Positions 5,468-12,859 of a stretch of DNA of 14,957 nucleotides are shown piece after piece. The stretch lies in assembly GCA_945947925.1 (NCBI GenBank), contig CAMEZU010000024.1:1-14957 (forward strand), given 5' to 3'. The notes under the pieces are model-generated. The model was given only the letters and a program-made list of their open reading frames with translations. It searched no databases and had not been told where the DNA came from. Within the stretch, counting starts at the first letter, position 1; the number at the start of each line of letters is the position of its first letter. A program made the translations under genes and the position numbers. Origin of the DNA: an uncultured Verrucomicrobiota bacterium (lineage in GTDB: Bacteria > Verrucomicrobiota > Kiritimatiellia > RFP12 > UBA1067).

Positions 5468-6598
5468 CTAGGCCGATCCTGCCATACGGTGCGAGGCGAC
5501 GAGGGAGGGCGTGACGGCGCCCGGCGTCAGCGCGAGGCCGCACCACAGGAACCCGAAGCCCCGCTCCTTCCAGACGATGCGCTCGACCGTCTCCTCGGAA
5601 ATCTCGGTCTTCTCGAGCGAGTCGATCTCGGCAAGCGCGTCCGCAAGGCCGTGCCGGTCGTTGACGCCCCAGTAGCGGCCGTTCGTGATGTCGGCGAGGC
5701 CCTTCAGTTCGCTTTCGTCGAAAATCGCGTCCGCGTCCGTGATGAGCCTGACGCCGCTCCGGGTCTCGCCCACGACGGGCATGAAGTGAGCGCGCGTGCC
5801 GACGCCGATCGTGTAGATCTTCACGCCGCGGTTCCGCGCGATGTCGGCCATCTCCTTCGGGGCGGCGGAGGTCCTGACGTTATGCACGCCGTCGGAGAGC
5901 AGGATGATGACCTTGGACTCCGTCGTCGCCTTCTCGAGACGCGCAAGCGCCATGCCCAGGCCGTCGCCGATCGCGGTCATCGCCTCGCCTTCTCCGCGCG
6001 GGATGTCCACCGCCTCGAGGGCCGCGTTCAGCGACCGGTGGTCGGTCGTCAGCGGACAGCGCGTGTCGGCGTAGGTCCCGAAGGTGACGAGTCCGATGAA
6101 GTCGTCGGGACGCTTGGCGACGAACTCCGCGAACAGCTTCCGCACCTGCGCGAGACGGGTCTCGGCGTTCAGCGCGTCGAGCGCCGCCTCGTCGCTCCGC
6201 GACCCCGGGAAGAAGCGCCGGCGCTCGCGGTACCAGTTTCTGACCTTCGCCAGCGTCGCGGGATGGGCGAGGTCGAGGATCTCCATCGAGCCGGAGACGT
6301 CGACGACCATGACGATGGAGATGGCCTCGACGTTGCGCGACCCCTTGCGGTCGGCCGACTCGCCGTCGAGCGGCGTCTGCGGACGCGCGGCCGCCACGGC
6401 CAGCAGGACGAGTCCCGCCAGCAGCACAAACGGCGACACGAGCGTCGCGTAGGCGCGCCAGCCGGACGTCCGCGCGGGCAGCCGGCAGACGGCGGAAAAG
6501 CGGATGCCGGCGCGCCGGCCGACGCGCAGCAGGCGCCAGGCCGCAAGCGCAACGAGCGGTAGCAGGACGGCCAGGAAAAGTGGATGGGCGAATTTCAT
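5468..6598 (-). CDS. BatA-like von Willebrand factor A membrane protein
   Basis: This 376-residue protein begins MKFAHPLFLAVLL with a membrane segment at about 7-24 and another at about 54-71. A VWA domain follows, probably facing the periplasm. Its metal site (MIDAS) is intact: DVSGS (Asp100, Ser102, Ser104), Thr208 in AMTAIGDGL, and Asp236 in LLSDGVHN. It resembles BatA of the aerotolerance-type operons that accompany MoxR and DUF58 proteins; in those systems VWA proteins are thought to assist assembly or stress survival at the envelope. Between DVSGS and the next helix there is an extra segment of about 35 residues (roughly 107-145, including NWYRERRRFFPG). The C-terminal hydrophobic segment (about 347-366) is short and proline-broken, unlike the usual final helix. 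The ATG overlaps the upstream stop as ATGA, which decides against the longer open frame running to 7249. It is the last gene of its operon. No second VWA gene (BatB) or TPR gene (BatC/E) follows, since alaS is next. Confidence 0.85.
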   Translation of the reverse strand: MKFAHPLFLAVLLPLVALAAWRLLRVGRRAGIRFSAVCRLPARTSGWRAYATLVSPFVLLAGLVLLAVAAARPQTPLDGESADRKGSRNVEAISIVMVVDVSGSMEILDLAHPATLAKVRNWYRERRRFFPGSRSDEAALDALNAETRLAQVRKLFAEFVAKRPDDFIGLVTFGTYADTRCPLTTDHRSLNAALEAVDIPRGEGEAMTAIGDGLGMALARLEKATTESKVIILLSDGVHNVRTSAAPKEMADIARNRGVKIYTIGVGTRAHFMPVVGETRSGVRLITDADAIFDESELKGLADITNGRYWGVNDRHGLADALAEIDSLEKTEISEETVERIVWKERGFGFLWCGLALTPGAVTPSLVASHRMAGSA

Positions 6599-7524
6599 CT
6601 CGCGTGATGTTTCGGGTTTTGCCGGGCACGGACGATCTCGTCGTCCCGGGCGATGTAGGACCGGGCGCTTTCCGTCGCCTCGGCCGCCGTCTCGGCCGTC
6701 GCCGCGACGCCGGCGAACTTGACGAGGTCGGCCTTGCGCAGGAAGTCCATCAGCGGTTCGAGCGTGGCCGGAGGAAACGACTCCGCCTGACGCGTCAGCT
6801 CGAAGAACTCCTCGGTGGTGAGGTGCGGGGCGCGCACGCCGTGCTGGCGCTGCACGTAGCGGCGCACGAGCTGGGTCAGCTCGACGTAGAAGTCCTTGTA
6901 CCGGCCCTTCTCGGGAAGCTTCCGCGCGAGGAGACGGGAAAGCTCGGCCCAGGCGCGCTCGAGCGGACGCAGTGTGCGCTCGTGCATCCGCCTTCCGAGG
7001 CGGAACAGGAGAAAGCCGATGCCGGCAAGCACGGGCAGCGCGGCAAGCGTCCACAGGCACCACGCGAAAAACTTCCGCCACGAGAACGGCGGACGGTCCG
7101 GCACGGGGTCGGCGATTTCCATCGCTCCCTCGGCCGGGGGACGGGCCTCGGGCTCGCCGAAGCGGACGGGGCCGACAACGAACGCCGCCGCGGCGCCGTT
7201 GCGGACCGTCTCGACGACGAACGGCGCGATCCTGTAGGCCGGCGCGCACGGCTCGGGCACGAGCTTCCAGAGCGCGGTGCGCGTCACCTGTCCGTCTCGC
7301 CCAGTCACAGGTTCCTCTTCAACGCTCTCCGAATCGGAGAAGCCGCGCAGGCGCGGGCCAAGGTCGGGCATCCGGACCTCGGTGCCCGACGCCGCGCGCG
7401 CCGTCAGCGTCACGTTCATGTTGCGCCCGGGGTCGACCCGCTCGGGATCGAACTCGACCGAGAAGTCGACGCCGCAGTCGCGGACGTTCAGGGCAGTCGC
7501 CAGAAGCAGGATTCCGCAGGTCAT
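6595..7524 (-). CDS. BatD/DUF4381-like single-pass membrane protein of the MoxR operon
   Basis: The predicted protein has 309 residues. A short hydrophobic N-terminus (MTCGILLLATAL) may be a signal peptide, although it lacks the usual positive charge. An extracytoplasmic region of about 20-145 residues, probably beta-sandwich (VEFDPERVDPGRNMNVTLTA), resembles the start of BatD-type proteins. One strong membrane helix lies at about 151-175. A charged, helical C-terminal domain (180-309) contains YKDFYVELTQLVRRYVQ and LTTEEFFELT, like the cytoplasmic part of DUF4381 proteins. I recognise the architecture, not a named gene. A GAGGTGA Shine-Dalgarno just upstream supports the ATG at 7524. The upstream in-frame start at 7578 would overlap the DUF58 gene by about 50 nt. 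The stop overlaps the next ATG (ATGA). In related operons such a protein links the membrane to the VWA proteins; here that is inference from position. Confidence 0.7.
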   Translation of the reverse strand: MTCGILLLATALNVRDCGVDFSVEFDPERVDPGRNMNVTLTARAASGTEVRMPDLGPRLRGFSDSESVEEEPVTGRDGQVTRTALWKLVPEPCAPAYRIAPFVVETVRNGAAAAFVVGPVRFGEPEARPPAEGAMEIADPVPDRPPFSWRKFFAWCLWTLAALPVLAGIGFLLFRLGRRMHERTLRPLERAWAELSRLLARKLPEKGRYKDFYVELTQLVRRYVQRQHGVRAPHLTTEEFFELTRQAESFPPATLEPLMDFLRKADLVKFAGVAATAETAAEATESARSYIARDDEIVRARQNPKHHAR

Positions 7525-7528
7525 CGTC

Positions 7529-8434
7529 TCACCTCTTTCTCGCCCGCCGGCGGAACAGGGCCCGTATCGCGTCGACATAGGGACGGTCCGTCGCCAGCGG
7601 GACCGTCTCGATCCGGGAGCGGACGAAGAACCGCTCCAGCGCCTCGCGCTCGGCCGCCGCCTGCCCGGCGAACGCCTTCCGCACGGCCTCGCACGACGTG
7701 TCCACCAGCAGCAGCTCGCCGGACTCGGGATCCTCGAGCTCCACGAGGCCTGCCTTCGGCAGTTCCGACTCGGCCGGATCGGAGACCGGCACGCAGATCA
7801 CGTCGTGCCGCCGCGCCGCCGTCTGCAGCAGGCGGCGGATCTCGCCGTCGTCGCCGGCACGGACGACGTTGAGGAAGTCGGACACGACGAACACGACCGC
7901 CCGCCGCTTCTGAACGCCGTTCAGGAACCGCAGCGCCTCCGCGAGGTCGGTGCCGCCTTCGGCGCCTTCGGACGCCGCCAGCACCTCGCGCGCCAGGCGC
8001 ATCACCGGGTTGCGTCCGCGCCGCGGCGGAATGTACTTCACGATGCGGTCGGAGAAGAGGACCAGTCCGACCTTGTCCTGGTTGCGAATCGCCGTCAGCG
8101 CCAGAAGCGCCGACACCTCGGCCGACAGGTCGGCCTTCGTGCGTCCGCGGCTGCCGTAGCTCTGCGAACCGGAGACGTCGACGAGAAAGAGGACCGTCAG
8201 TTCGCGTTCCTCGCTGTAGCGCTTGATGTAGGGCACGCCCGTGCGGGCCGTGACGTTCCAGTCGATCGAGCGCACGTCGTCGCCGACCGCGTAGGGCCGC
8301 ACCTCGTCGAACTCGACGCCCTGGCCCTTGAAGGACGAGTGGTAGTCGCCCGCAAGCTGGTCGTCCATCAGGCGGTCGGTGAGGATGCGGATCTTCCCCA
8401 CCTTGGCCATCAGGTCTCTGATGTCGATCGCCAT
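7529..8434 (-). CDS. DUF58 domain protein with VWA-like fold
   Basis: This 301-residue protein carries the DUF58 signature VRPYAVGDDVRSIDWNVTAR (45-64) followed by RYSEERELTVLFLVDVSGS. The latter is a VWA-type metal site with DVSGS at 86-90 and a further VVSDFL near 183-188. No membrane segment is visible, so it is probably cytoplasmic. DUF58 proteins occur almost always beside MoxR ATPases, and both neighbours here fit that. The family is thought to act as the partner or substrate adaptor of MoxR, but its chemistry is not established. The ATG overlaps the MoxR stop by one base (TAATG) and the next gene starts 4 nt after its stop, so the three are probably translated together. Length and motifs are complete. 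Confidence 0.9.
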   Translation of the reverse strand: MAIDIRDLMAKVGKIRILTDRLMDDQLAGDYHSSFKGQGVEFDEVRPYAVGDDVRSIDWNVTARTGVPYIKRYSEERELTVLFLVDVSGSQSYGSRGRTKADLSAEVSALLALTAIRNQDKVGLVLFSDRIVKYIPPRRGRNPVMRLAREVLAASEGAEGGTDLAEALRFLNGVQKRRAVVFVVSDFLNVVRAGDDGEIRRLLQTAARRHDVICVPVSDPAESELPKAGLVELEDPESGELLLVDTSCEAVRKAFAGQAAAEREALERFFVRSRIETVPLATDRPYVDAIRALFRRRARKR

Positions 8435-9396
8435 TACGGAACCGGGACCTCGTTCAGAATCTTGTCGATGATCATGTCGCTCGTCATGTTCTCCGCCTCG
8501 GCCTCGTAGGTGAGGAGAATGCGGTGGCGGAGGACGTCATGGACGACTTCCTTGACGTCCTGCGGCGTCGCGTAGGGCCGTCCGTGGAGGAGCGCGCAGC
8601 CGCGGGCCGACAGGTTGAGCGCCAGGGTCGCGCGCGGCGAGGCGCCGCACTGGATGAACTCGCTCGCCTCGCGCGTCTTGAAGACGATCTCGAGAATGTA
8701 GTCGCCGACCTTCTCGTCGCAATAGACGTCGTTAAGGGACGCGCGCAGGGACGCGATCGCCTCGGGCGTGCACACGGTCTTCGCGACGGGACGCTCCGCG
8801 CTCTCCGCGAAGCGCTGCATGATGCGGCGCTCGTCCGTCTTCGTCGGCGGCTCGACGAGGCACTTGAACATGAAGCGGTCGACCTGCGCCTCGGGCAGCG
8901 GATACGTGCCCTCCTGCTCGATCGGGTTCTGCGTCGCGAGGACCAGGAACGGCTCCGGCAGGCGGTAGGTCTCGTCGCCGATCGTCACCTGGCGCTCTTG
9001 CATCGCCTCGAGAAGCGCCGACTGCACCTTCGCGGGCGCGCGGTTGATCTCGTCCGCAAGCAAAAGGTTCGTGAAGACCGGCCCCTTCTTGGGCGTGAAC
9101 TCGCCGGTCTTGGGCGAGTAGACGAGCGTGCCCACGACATCGGCCGGCAGCAGGTCCGGCGTAAAGGAGATGCGCTTGAAGTCAAGGCCGAGCGCCGTCG
9201 CGAGCGTGTTGCACGACAGCGTCTTCGCAAGTCCCGGCACGCCTTCAAGCAGAATGTGCCCGTTCGTCACCAGCGCCAGAATCAGCCGGTCGATGAGCTT
9301 CTCCTGCCCGACGATCACGCGTCCGACTTCCTCGCGGATGTTCGCCACAAGTTCCTTCTGCGCGGCGATCCTGTTCGATGCTTCCTTTAGGTCCAT
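8434..9396 (-). CDS. MoxR-family AAA+ ATPase
   Basis: This 320-residue AAA+ ATPase has Walker A GVPGLAKT (52-59), Walker B LLLADEIN (111-118), sensor 1 in LATQNPIEQEGTYPLPEAQ (153-171) with Asn157, an arginine at QVDRF (174), and the C-terminal helical lid (YATPQDVKEVVHDVLRHRI). This is the MoxR pattern throughout. MoxR proteins are chaperone-like ATPases that work with VWA-domain partners, and three such partners or membrane anchors follow directly. The ATG at 9396 lies only 2 nt after the dnaG stop. AAAGGAGA, inside the end of dnaG, lies 10 nt upstream. A TTG at 9402 that would overlap the dnaG stop (TTGA) is 4 nt from the same Shine-Dalgarno and is an alternative start adding two residues. 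The open frame continues to 9732, but that part is a shadow of dnaG. Confidence 0.93.
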   Translation of the reverse strand: MDLKEASNRIAAQKELVANIREEVGRVIVGQEKLIDRLILALVTNGHILLEGVPGLAKTLSCNTLATALGLDFKRISFTPDLLPADVVGTLVYSPKTGEFTPKKGPVFTNLLLADEINRAPAKVQSALLEAMQERQVTIGDETYRLPEPFLVLATQNPIEQEGTYPLPEAQVDRFMFKCLVEPPTKTDERRIMQRFAESAERPVAKTVCTPEAIASLRASLNDVYCDEKVGDYILEIVFKTREASEFIQCGASPRATLALNLSARGCALLHGRPYATPQDVKEVVHDVLRHRILLTYEAEAENMTSDMIIDKILNEVPVP

Positions 9397-9398
9397 AT

Positions 9399-11333
9399 TC
9401 AACCGATCTCCTTTCTTGCCAAAATGTCCCGGACCATCTGCTTGACCGTGTTCCAGCGGGCCTGCTGGAGCTGCTTGAGGTCCATTGAAAGCCGCATTCT
9501 CCTGGCCTCCGCCGCGGGGTCGCCGGAGGGCAGCCCCCCGCGCACCCGTCGGAGGCAGTCGCACCAGAGCGCGCGCACGAAGTCCTGCAGAATGTCCGTC
9601 GCGCTCAGGCAGCTGGCCTGCGTCCGCTCCGCCTCCAGCAGGAGCCTGTCGAACCAGCCGCGTGCGGCGCCCGACAGGCCGTCCGCATAGGCCGCGAAGA
9701 GGTCCTCGCCTCGCGCCGCCTCGTCCCGCCACGTCGCGACGAATCCGCGCGTGAAGTCATGCGCGAACACGTCCGCCGGCAGGTAGTCCCCCACCATGCC
9801 GTCAAGCGTCCGGTCGTACTCGTTCGCCATCAGGAAGGCCATCAGGGCGAACTCGCGCTCCGGCGGCGGCACCGCCTGGACCGGCGGCTCGGGCGCCGGG
9901 GCGTCCCCGTCGTCCGCCGGCTCGAACGGCACGTCCCCTCCGAAGTCCTCCTCGTACGCGTCGAACGCCTCTTCCGCCGGACGCGGCGCCGGCGCCGGCT
10001 TCGGATGCGGCGCCGCGGCGGACGACGCCTTCGCCCGAGCAAGCTCCTCCGTCAGGGCGGCGACCGGGAGCCCCAGCAGCCTCGCGGCCTCGTCCGTCAG
10101 GCTTGCGCGGAGAATCGCCGACGGACAGGCCGCCAGCGTCGCCAGCACCGCGCGCGAGACGCGCGTCACCGCGTCGATCGACGTCGGATTCTCCTCCTTC
10201 GCCCGTTCGACACGACACTGGAAGCTGACGATTGACTCGGCTCGGTCGATGAGAGACTGGAGGTCGGCGGCGGAGTGCCGGCGCAGGTAAGAGTCGGGAT
10301 CATCGCCGTCCGGCAGGCTCACGACGCGCACCGGCATCTCCATCGCGAGCAGCATTCCCGCGACCTTGATCGTCGCCTTGTGCCCCGCCGCGTCGTCGTC
10401 GTACATCAGGACCGCCGCGTCCGCGACGCGGCGGATCATCTTCGCGTGCTCTTCGGTAAAGGCCGTCCCCTGCGAGGCCACCGCCGTATTGAAGCCGTTG
10501 ACGTGCAGGCGGATCGTGTCGATCTGCCCCTCGCAGCAGATCACCTCGCGGTGCGGCGCGCGCGCGATGTTGCCGGCGGCACGGTCGAAGCCGAAGAGGA
10601 CGTTGGACTTCTTGAAGATCGCCGTCTCGGGCGAGTTGACGTACTTGCCGGAGTTCTTCTTCTCCACCAGCTGGCGTCCCGAGAACGCCACCACCCGCCC
10701 TTGCTTGTCCTTGACCGTGAACATGAGCCGCCCGCCGAAGCGGTGGTAGCCGAGGTCGCCCGGACGCGACGGCCCCTTGATCACGCCCGCCGCCTCGAGC
10801 TCCTCCGGCATGTAGCCGTACTTTTCGGCCCACTTGAGCATCGGCCCGACGCCGTTCGGCGCATAGCCGATGACGAAGTCCTCCTGGACCTTCCCGTCCA
10901 GCGCCCGGCCGGCGAGGTAGTCGCGGGCGAGCTGCGCCTCCTTCATCTTCAGGAGGCAGCGGTGGTAGAACTGCGCCAGCTCGGCCATCAGCGCATAGAG
11001 GCGCTTGCGCCGCCCCGCCTCGGGATCGGCCTTCTCCGCAATCGTGACGCCGCATTGCGCGGCCAGCTTCTTCGCCGCCTCGGGAAAGCTCAGGCCGTCC
11101 ATCTTCATGACGAACTTGATCGCGTCGCCGGACTCGCCGCAGCCGAAGCAATGATAGAAACCCTTGTTCTGGTTGATGTTGAACGAGGGCGTCTTCTCGT
11201 GATGGAAGGGACAGCAGGCCTTCAGGCTCGTCCCCGCATGGCGGACCTGCACGCCGTACGAGGAAATCAGCTCCGCCAGATCGACGCGGGCCTTGATTTC
11301 CTCGATGACCGACTCTGTAATCCCTCCTGCCAT
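9399..11333 (-). CDS. dnaG: DNA primase DnaG
   Basis: DnaG makes RNA primers at the replication fork. The 644-residue protein has the CHC2 zinc ribbon (Cys41-x2-His44, Cys62-x2-Cys65, in CPFHHEKTPSF and HCFGCG). The primase core follows, with a TOPRIM site: Glu268 in CCEGQIDTIRLH, YDDDAAGHKA (311-320) and DGDDPDSYL (342-350). EGQID and DDDAAG replace the commoner EGYxD and DGDxAG, but the acidic residues are kept. An acidic Pro/Ala-rich linker (about 434-492) leads to a helical C-terminal domain of about 150 residues, the expected DnaB-binding region. The start MAGGITESVIEEIKAR aligns with other DnaG N-termini. There is no Shine-Dalgarno before the ATG, and the -10 element ends 8 nt upstream, so the mRNA is probably leaderless. 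The gene heads the MoxR operon, and its last codons hold the MoxR ribosome binding site. rpoD and rpsU, its usual neighbours in proteobacteria, are absent. Confidence 0.95.
   Translation of the reverse strand: MAGGITESVIEEIKARVDLAELISSYGVQVRHAGTSLKACCPFHHEKTPSFNINQNKGFYHCFGCGESGDAIKFVMKMDGLSFPEAAKKLAAQCGVTIAEKADPEAGRRKRLYALMAELAQFYHRCLLKMKEAQLARDYLAGRALDGKVQEDFVIGYAPNGVGPMLKWAEKYGYMPEELEAAGVIKGPSRPGDLGYHRFGGRLMFTVKDKQGRVVAFSGRQLVEKKNSGKYVNSPETAIFKKSNVLFGFDRAAGNIARAPHREVICCEGQIDTIRLHVNGFNTAVASQGTAFTEEHAKMIRRVADAAVLMYDDDAAGHKATIKVAGMLLAMEMPVRVVSLPDGDDPDSYLRRHSAADLQSLIDRAESIVSFQCRVERAKEENPTSIDAVTRVSRAVLATLAACPSAILRASLTDEAARLLGLPVAALTEELARAKASSAAAPHPKPAPAPRPAEEAFDAYEEDFGGDVPFEPADDGDAPAPEPPVQAVPPPEREFALMAFLMANEYDRTLDGMVGDYLPADVFAHDFTRGFVATWRDEAARGEDLFAAYADGLSGAARGWFDRLLLEAERTQASCLSATDILQDFVRALWCDCLRRVRGGLPSGDPAAEARRMRLSMDLKQLQQARWNTVKQMVRDILARKEIG
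9407..9414 (-). promoter_or_regulatory. MoxR ribosome binding site embedded in the end of dnaG
   Basis: The minus strand reads AAAGGAGA within the last codons of dnaG. It is 10 nt before the MoxR ATG at 9396 and 4 nt before an alternative TTG at 9402. Ribosomes finishing dnaG would pass directly over it, which suggests translational coupling between primase and MoxR. Confidence 0.7.
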
Positions 11334-11341
11334 GACCGTGT

Positions 11342-11350
11342 ATTATAGCA
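11342..11350 (-). promoter_or_regulatory. Extended -10 promoter of dnaG, probably leaderless
   Basis: The minus strand reads TGCTATAAT (TATAAT at 11347 down to 11342), identical to the element before the IMP cyclohydrolase gene. There is no -35 at 17 bp (CGGCCG). With normal spacing, transcription begins near 11335, only one to three bases before the dnaG ATG at 11333. The element lies 25 nt beyond the citrate synthase stop. Confidence 0.6.
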
Positions 11351-11374
11351 CACGGACAACCTTCCGGCCGACGC

Positions 11375-12745
11375 TCACTTGCGGTCCTTCAGCGCCACGT
11401 ATTCGCGCGGATGGTACAGCGGCTTGTACGCGGGACGGATGATCGGCCCCTGGTTGATGAGTTCCTCCATGCGGTGCGCGCACCAGCTGACGCAGCGGGC
11501 GACCGCGAAGAGCGGCGTGTAGAGGTCGCGCGGGATGCCGAGCGTCTCGTACACGAAGCCGGAATAGAGGTCGACGTTCGCACAGACGTTCTCGGCCCGC
11601 GGATGGTGCGCCTGGATGATCGCCGGCCCCGCCTTCTCGACGAGCTCGAACAGCCTCATCTCGTCCTGAAGTCCCTTCGCCTTCGCCAGCTCGCGCGCCT
11701 TCTGCTTCAGGAGCTGCGCGCGCGGATCGGACACCGTGTACACCGCGTGCCCGAGGCCGTAGATGAGGCCCGTCGCATCGCCCGCCTGCTTGTCGGCGAT
11801 CTTCTCGAGATACGCGATGACCTGCTTGTCGTCCCGCCAGTCCTTGACGTTCGCCTTGATCTCGTCCATCTGGCGCATGACGCGCAGGTTGGCGCCGCCG
11901 TGGCGCGAGCCCTTGAGCGACAGCACCGAGGCCGCCATCGACGAGTAGATGTCGGTGTGCGCGCTGGTGACGACGTGGGTGACGAACGACGAGTTGTTGC
12001 CGCCGCCGTGCTCCGCGTGAAGGATGAGCGCGAGGTCAAGCGTCTCGGCCTCGAGCTTCGTGTAGCGGCCGTCCTCGCGAATCAGCGACAGGAAGTTCTC
12101 CGCGCTCGACTTCTTCGGGTCGGGATTGCGGATCATCAGCGACCCGCCGAGATGATAGTGGGCCTTCGCCTGGTAGCAGTAGGCCGCGATCGTCGGCATG
12201 GCGCTGATCAGCGCGATCGAGCGCTCCAGGCACTTCTCGATCGACAGATCGTTCACCGCCTCGTGCTCGGGCTTGTCCTCGAACGCCATCGCGAAGAGAA
12301 TGGCGCGCGCGATGCCGTTCATGATGTCCACCGACGGATGACGCAGGATCGCGTTCTCCTTGAAACCGTCCGACAGCTTGCGGTACGCGCCGAGCTTGTC
12401 CTTCCAGTCCACCAGCTGCTTCGCCGTCGGCAGCTGGCCGAACATCAGGAGGTAGGCGGCCTCCTCGTAGCCGTAGCGGTGCTCCTTGCGGTCCGCCGCG
12501 ACGAGGTCCTTGACGCTGATTCCACGATAGTAGAGCTCGCCGGGAACCGCCTGCTTCTCGCCCTCGTTCACGACGTAGCCGTGGACGTTGCCGATCGTGG
12601 TCAGCCCGACCAGGACGCCCGTACCATCGTCGTTGCGCAAGCCGCGCTTGACGCCGAACTTGCGGTAAAGCGCCGGGTCGATGTAGTCCGCCTTCCGAAC
12701 CCGCTCCGCATGGTCCTTGAGCCATGCGCTGTCAATGTTAGCCAT
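11375..12745 (-). CDS. gltA: Citrate synthase (citrate/2-methylcitrate synthase family)
   Basis: This 456-residue enzyme condenses acetyl-CoA and oxaloacetate at the entry of the TCA cycle. The three catalytic residues expected from pig citrate synthase are visible in their motifs: His282 in GSRHGGANLRV, His333 in GLGHAVYTVSDPR, and Asp392 in NVDLYSGFVYETLG. HAEHGGGNNSSF (243-254) also fits. Length and N-terminal part (LVGLTTIGNVHGYV...YYRGISVKDL) fit the type of about 450 residues found in clostridia and various other phyla. A 2-methylcitrate synthase cannot be excluded from sequence alone; no prp genes are nearby. Two ATGs are possible. The second (12745) stands 7 nt after AGAAAGGG, while the first (12751) has only one base between, so I choose the second. 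It stands alone between its own promoter and the dnaG promoter. The gene symbol is by function, not confirmed orthology. Confidence 0.9.
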   Translation of the reverse strand: MANIDSAWLKDHAERVRKADYIDPALYRKFGVKRGLRNDDGTGVLVGLTTIGNVHGYVVNEGEKQAVPGELYYRGISVKDLVAADRKEHRYGYEEAAYLLMFGQLPTAKQLVDWKDKLGAYRKLSDGFKENAILRHPSVDIMNGIARAILFAMAFEDKPEHEAVNDLSIEKCLERSIALISAMPTIAAYCYQAKAHYHLGGSLMIRNPDPKKSSAENFLSLIREDGRYTKLEAETLDLALILHAEHGGGNNSSFVTHVVTSAHTDIYSSMAASVLSLKGSRHGGANLRVMRQMDEIKANVKDWRDDKQVIAYLEKIADKQAGDATGLIYGLGHAVYTVSDPRAQLLKQKARELAKAKGLQDEMRLFELVEKAGPAIIQAHHPRAENVCANVDLYSGFVYETLGIPRDLYTPLFAVARCVSWCAHRMEELINQGPIIRPAYKPLYHPREYVALKDRK

Positions 12746-12752
12746 TCTCATG

Positions 12753-12760
12753 CCCTTTCT
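12753..12760 (-). promoter_or_regulatory. Ribosome binding site deciding the citrate synthase start
   Basis: The minus strand reads AGAAAGGG here. It is 7 nt from the ATG at 12745 but only one base from the ATG at 12751. The spacing favours the downstream start, giving a protein that begins MANIDSAW. Confidence 0.6.
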
Positions 12761-12774
12761 GGAATCAAGCCGCC

Positions 12775-12803
12775 ATTATACCCTAATCCGCCGCAATGCG
12801 CAA
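12775..12803 (-). promoter_or_regulatory. Sigma70-type promoter of the citrate synthase gene
   Basis: On the minus strand a perfect TATAAT (12780 down to 12775) is preceded at exactly 17 bp by TTGCGC (12803 down to 12798), a four-of-six match to TTGACA. There is no TGn extension, unlike the other promoters in the window. Transcription should begin near 12768 and give a leader of about 23 nt that includes AGAAAGGG. The remaining 56 bases up to the HD gene stop show no hairpin with a T-run. Confidence 0.65.
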
Positions 12804-12859
12804 GGGGTCCCAAAACTCTGGATCGTCCGACAACGTAAGCCAGATTTAAGCCCGTGAAA

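Noticed and set aside
3703..5514. A 603-codon plus-strand open frame opposite alaS, and similar long plus-strand frames opposite acs, dnaG, citrate synthase and the MoxR genes
   Set aside because: These are the usual shadows of GC-rich coding DNA. Their translations are Arg/Leu/Ala/Asp-rich with no family motifs, and every minus-strand partner is a clear known protein.
6599..7249. The upstream part of the open frame of the BatA-like gene, which would give a 593-residue protein
   Set aside because: It overlaps the BatD/DUF4381-like gene and is Arg/Pro/Ala-rich without motifs. The internal ATG at 6598 has an ATGA junction and starts a membrane segment typical of BatA.
9397..9732. The upstream extension of the MoxR frame to a 432-residue protein
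   Set aside because: It lies wholly inside dnaG in another frame and has no MoxR similarity. The ATG at 9396 has a Shine-Dalgarno and starts the normal family N-terminus.
11351..11374. TTGTCC upstream of the dnaG -10, considered as a -35, and a possible hairpin after citrate synthase
   Set aside because: TTGTCC is only about 6 bp from TATAAT, far short of 17. The hairpin pairs weakly and lacks a T-run.
12804..12859. Gap between the HD gene and the citrate synthase promoter, checked for a terminator, small RNA or operator
   Set aside because: No stable hairpin with a T-run, repeat or tRNA-like element is visible in these 56 bases.
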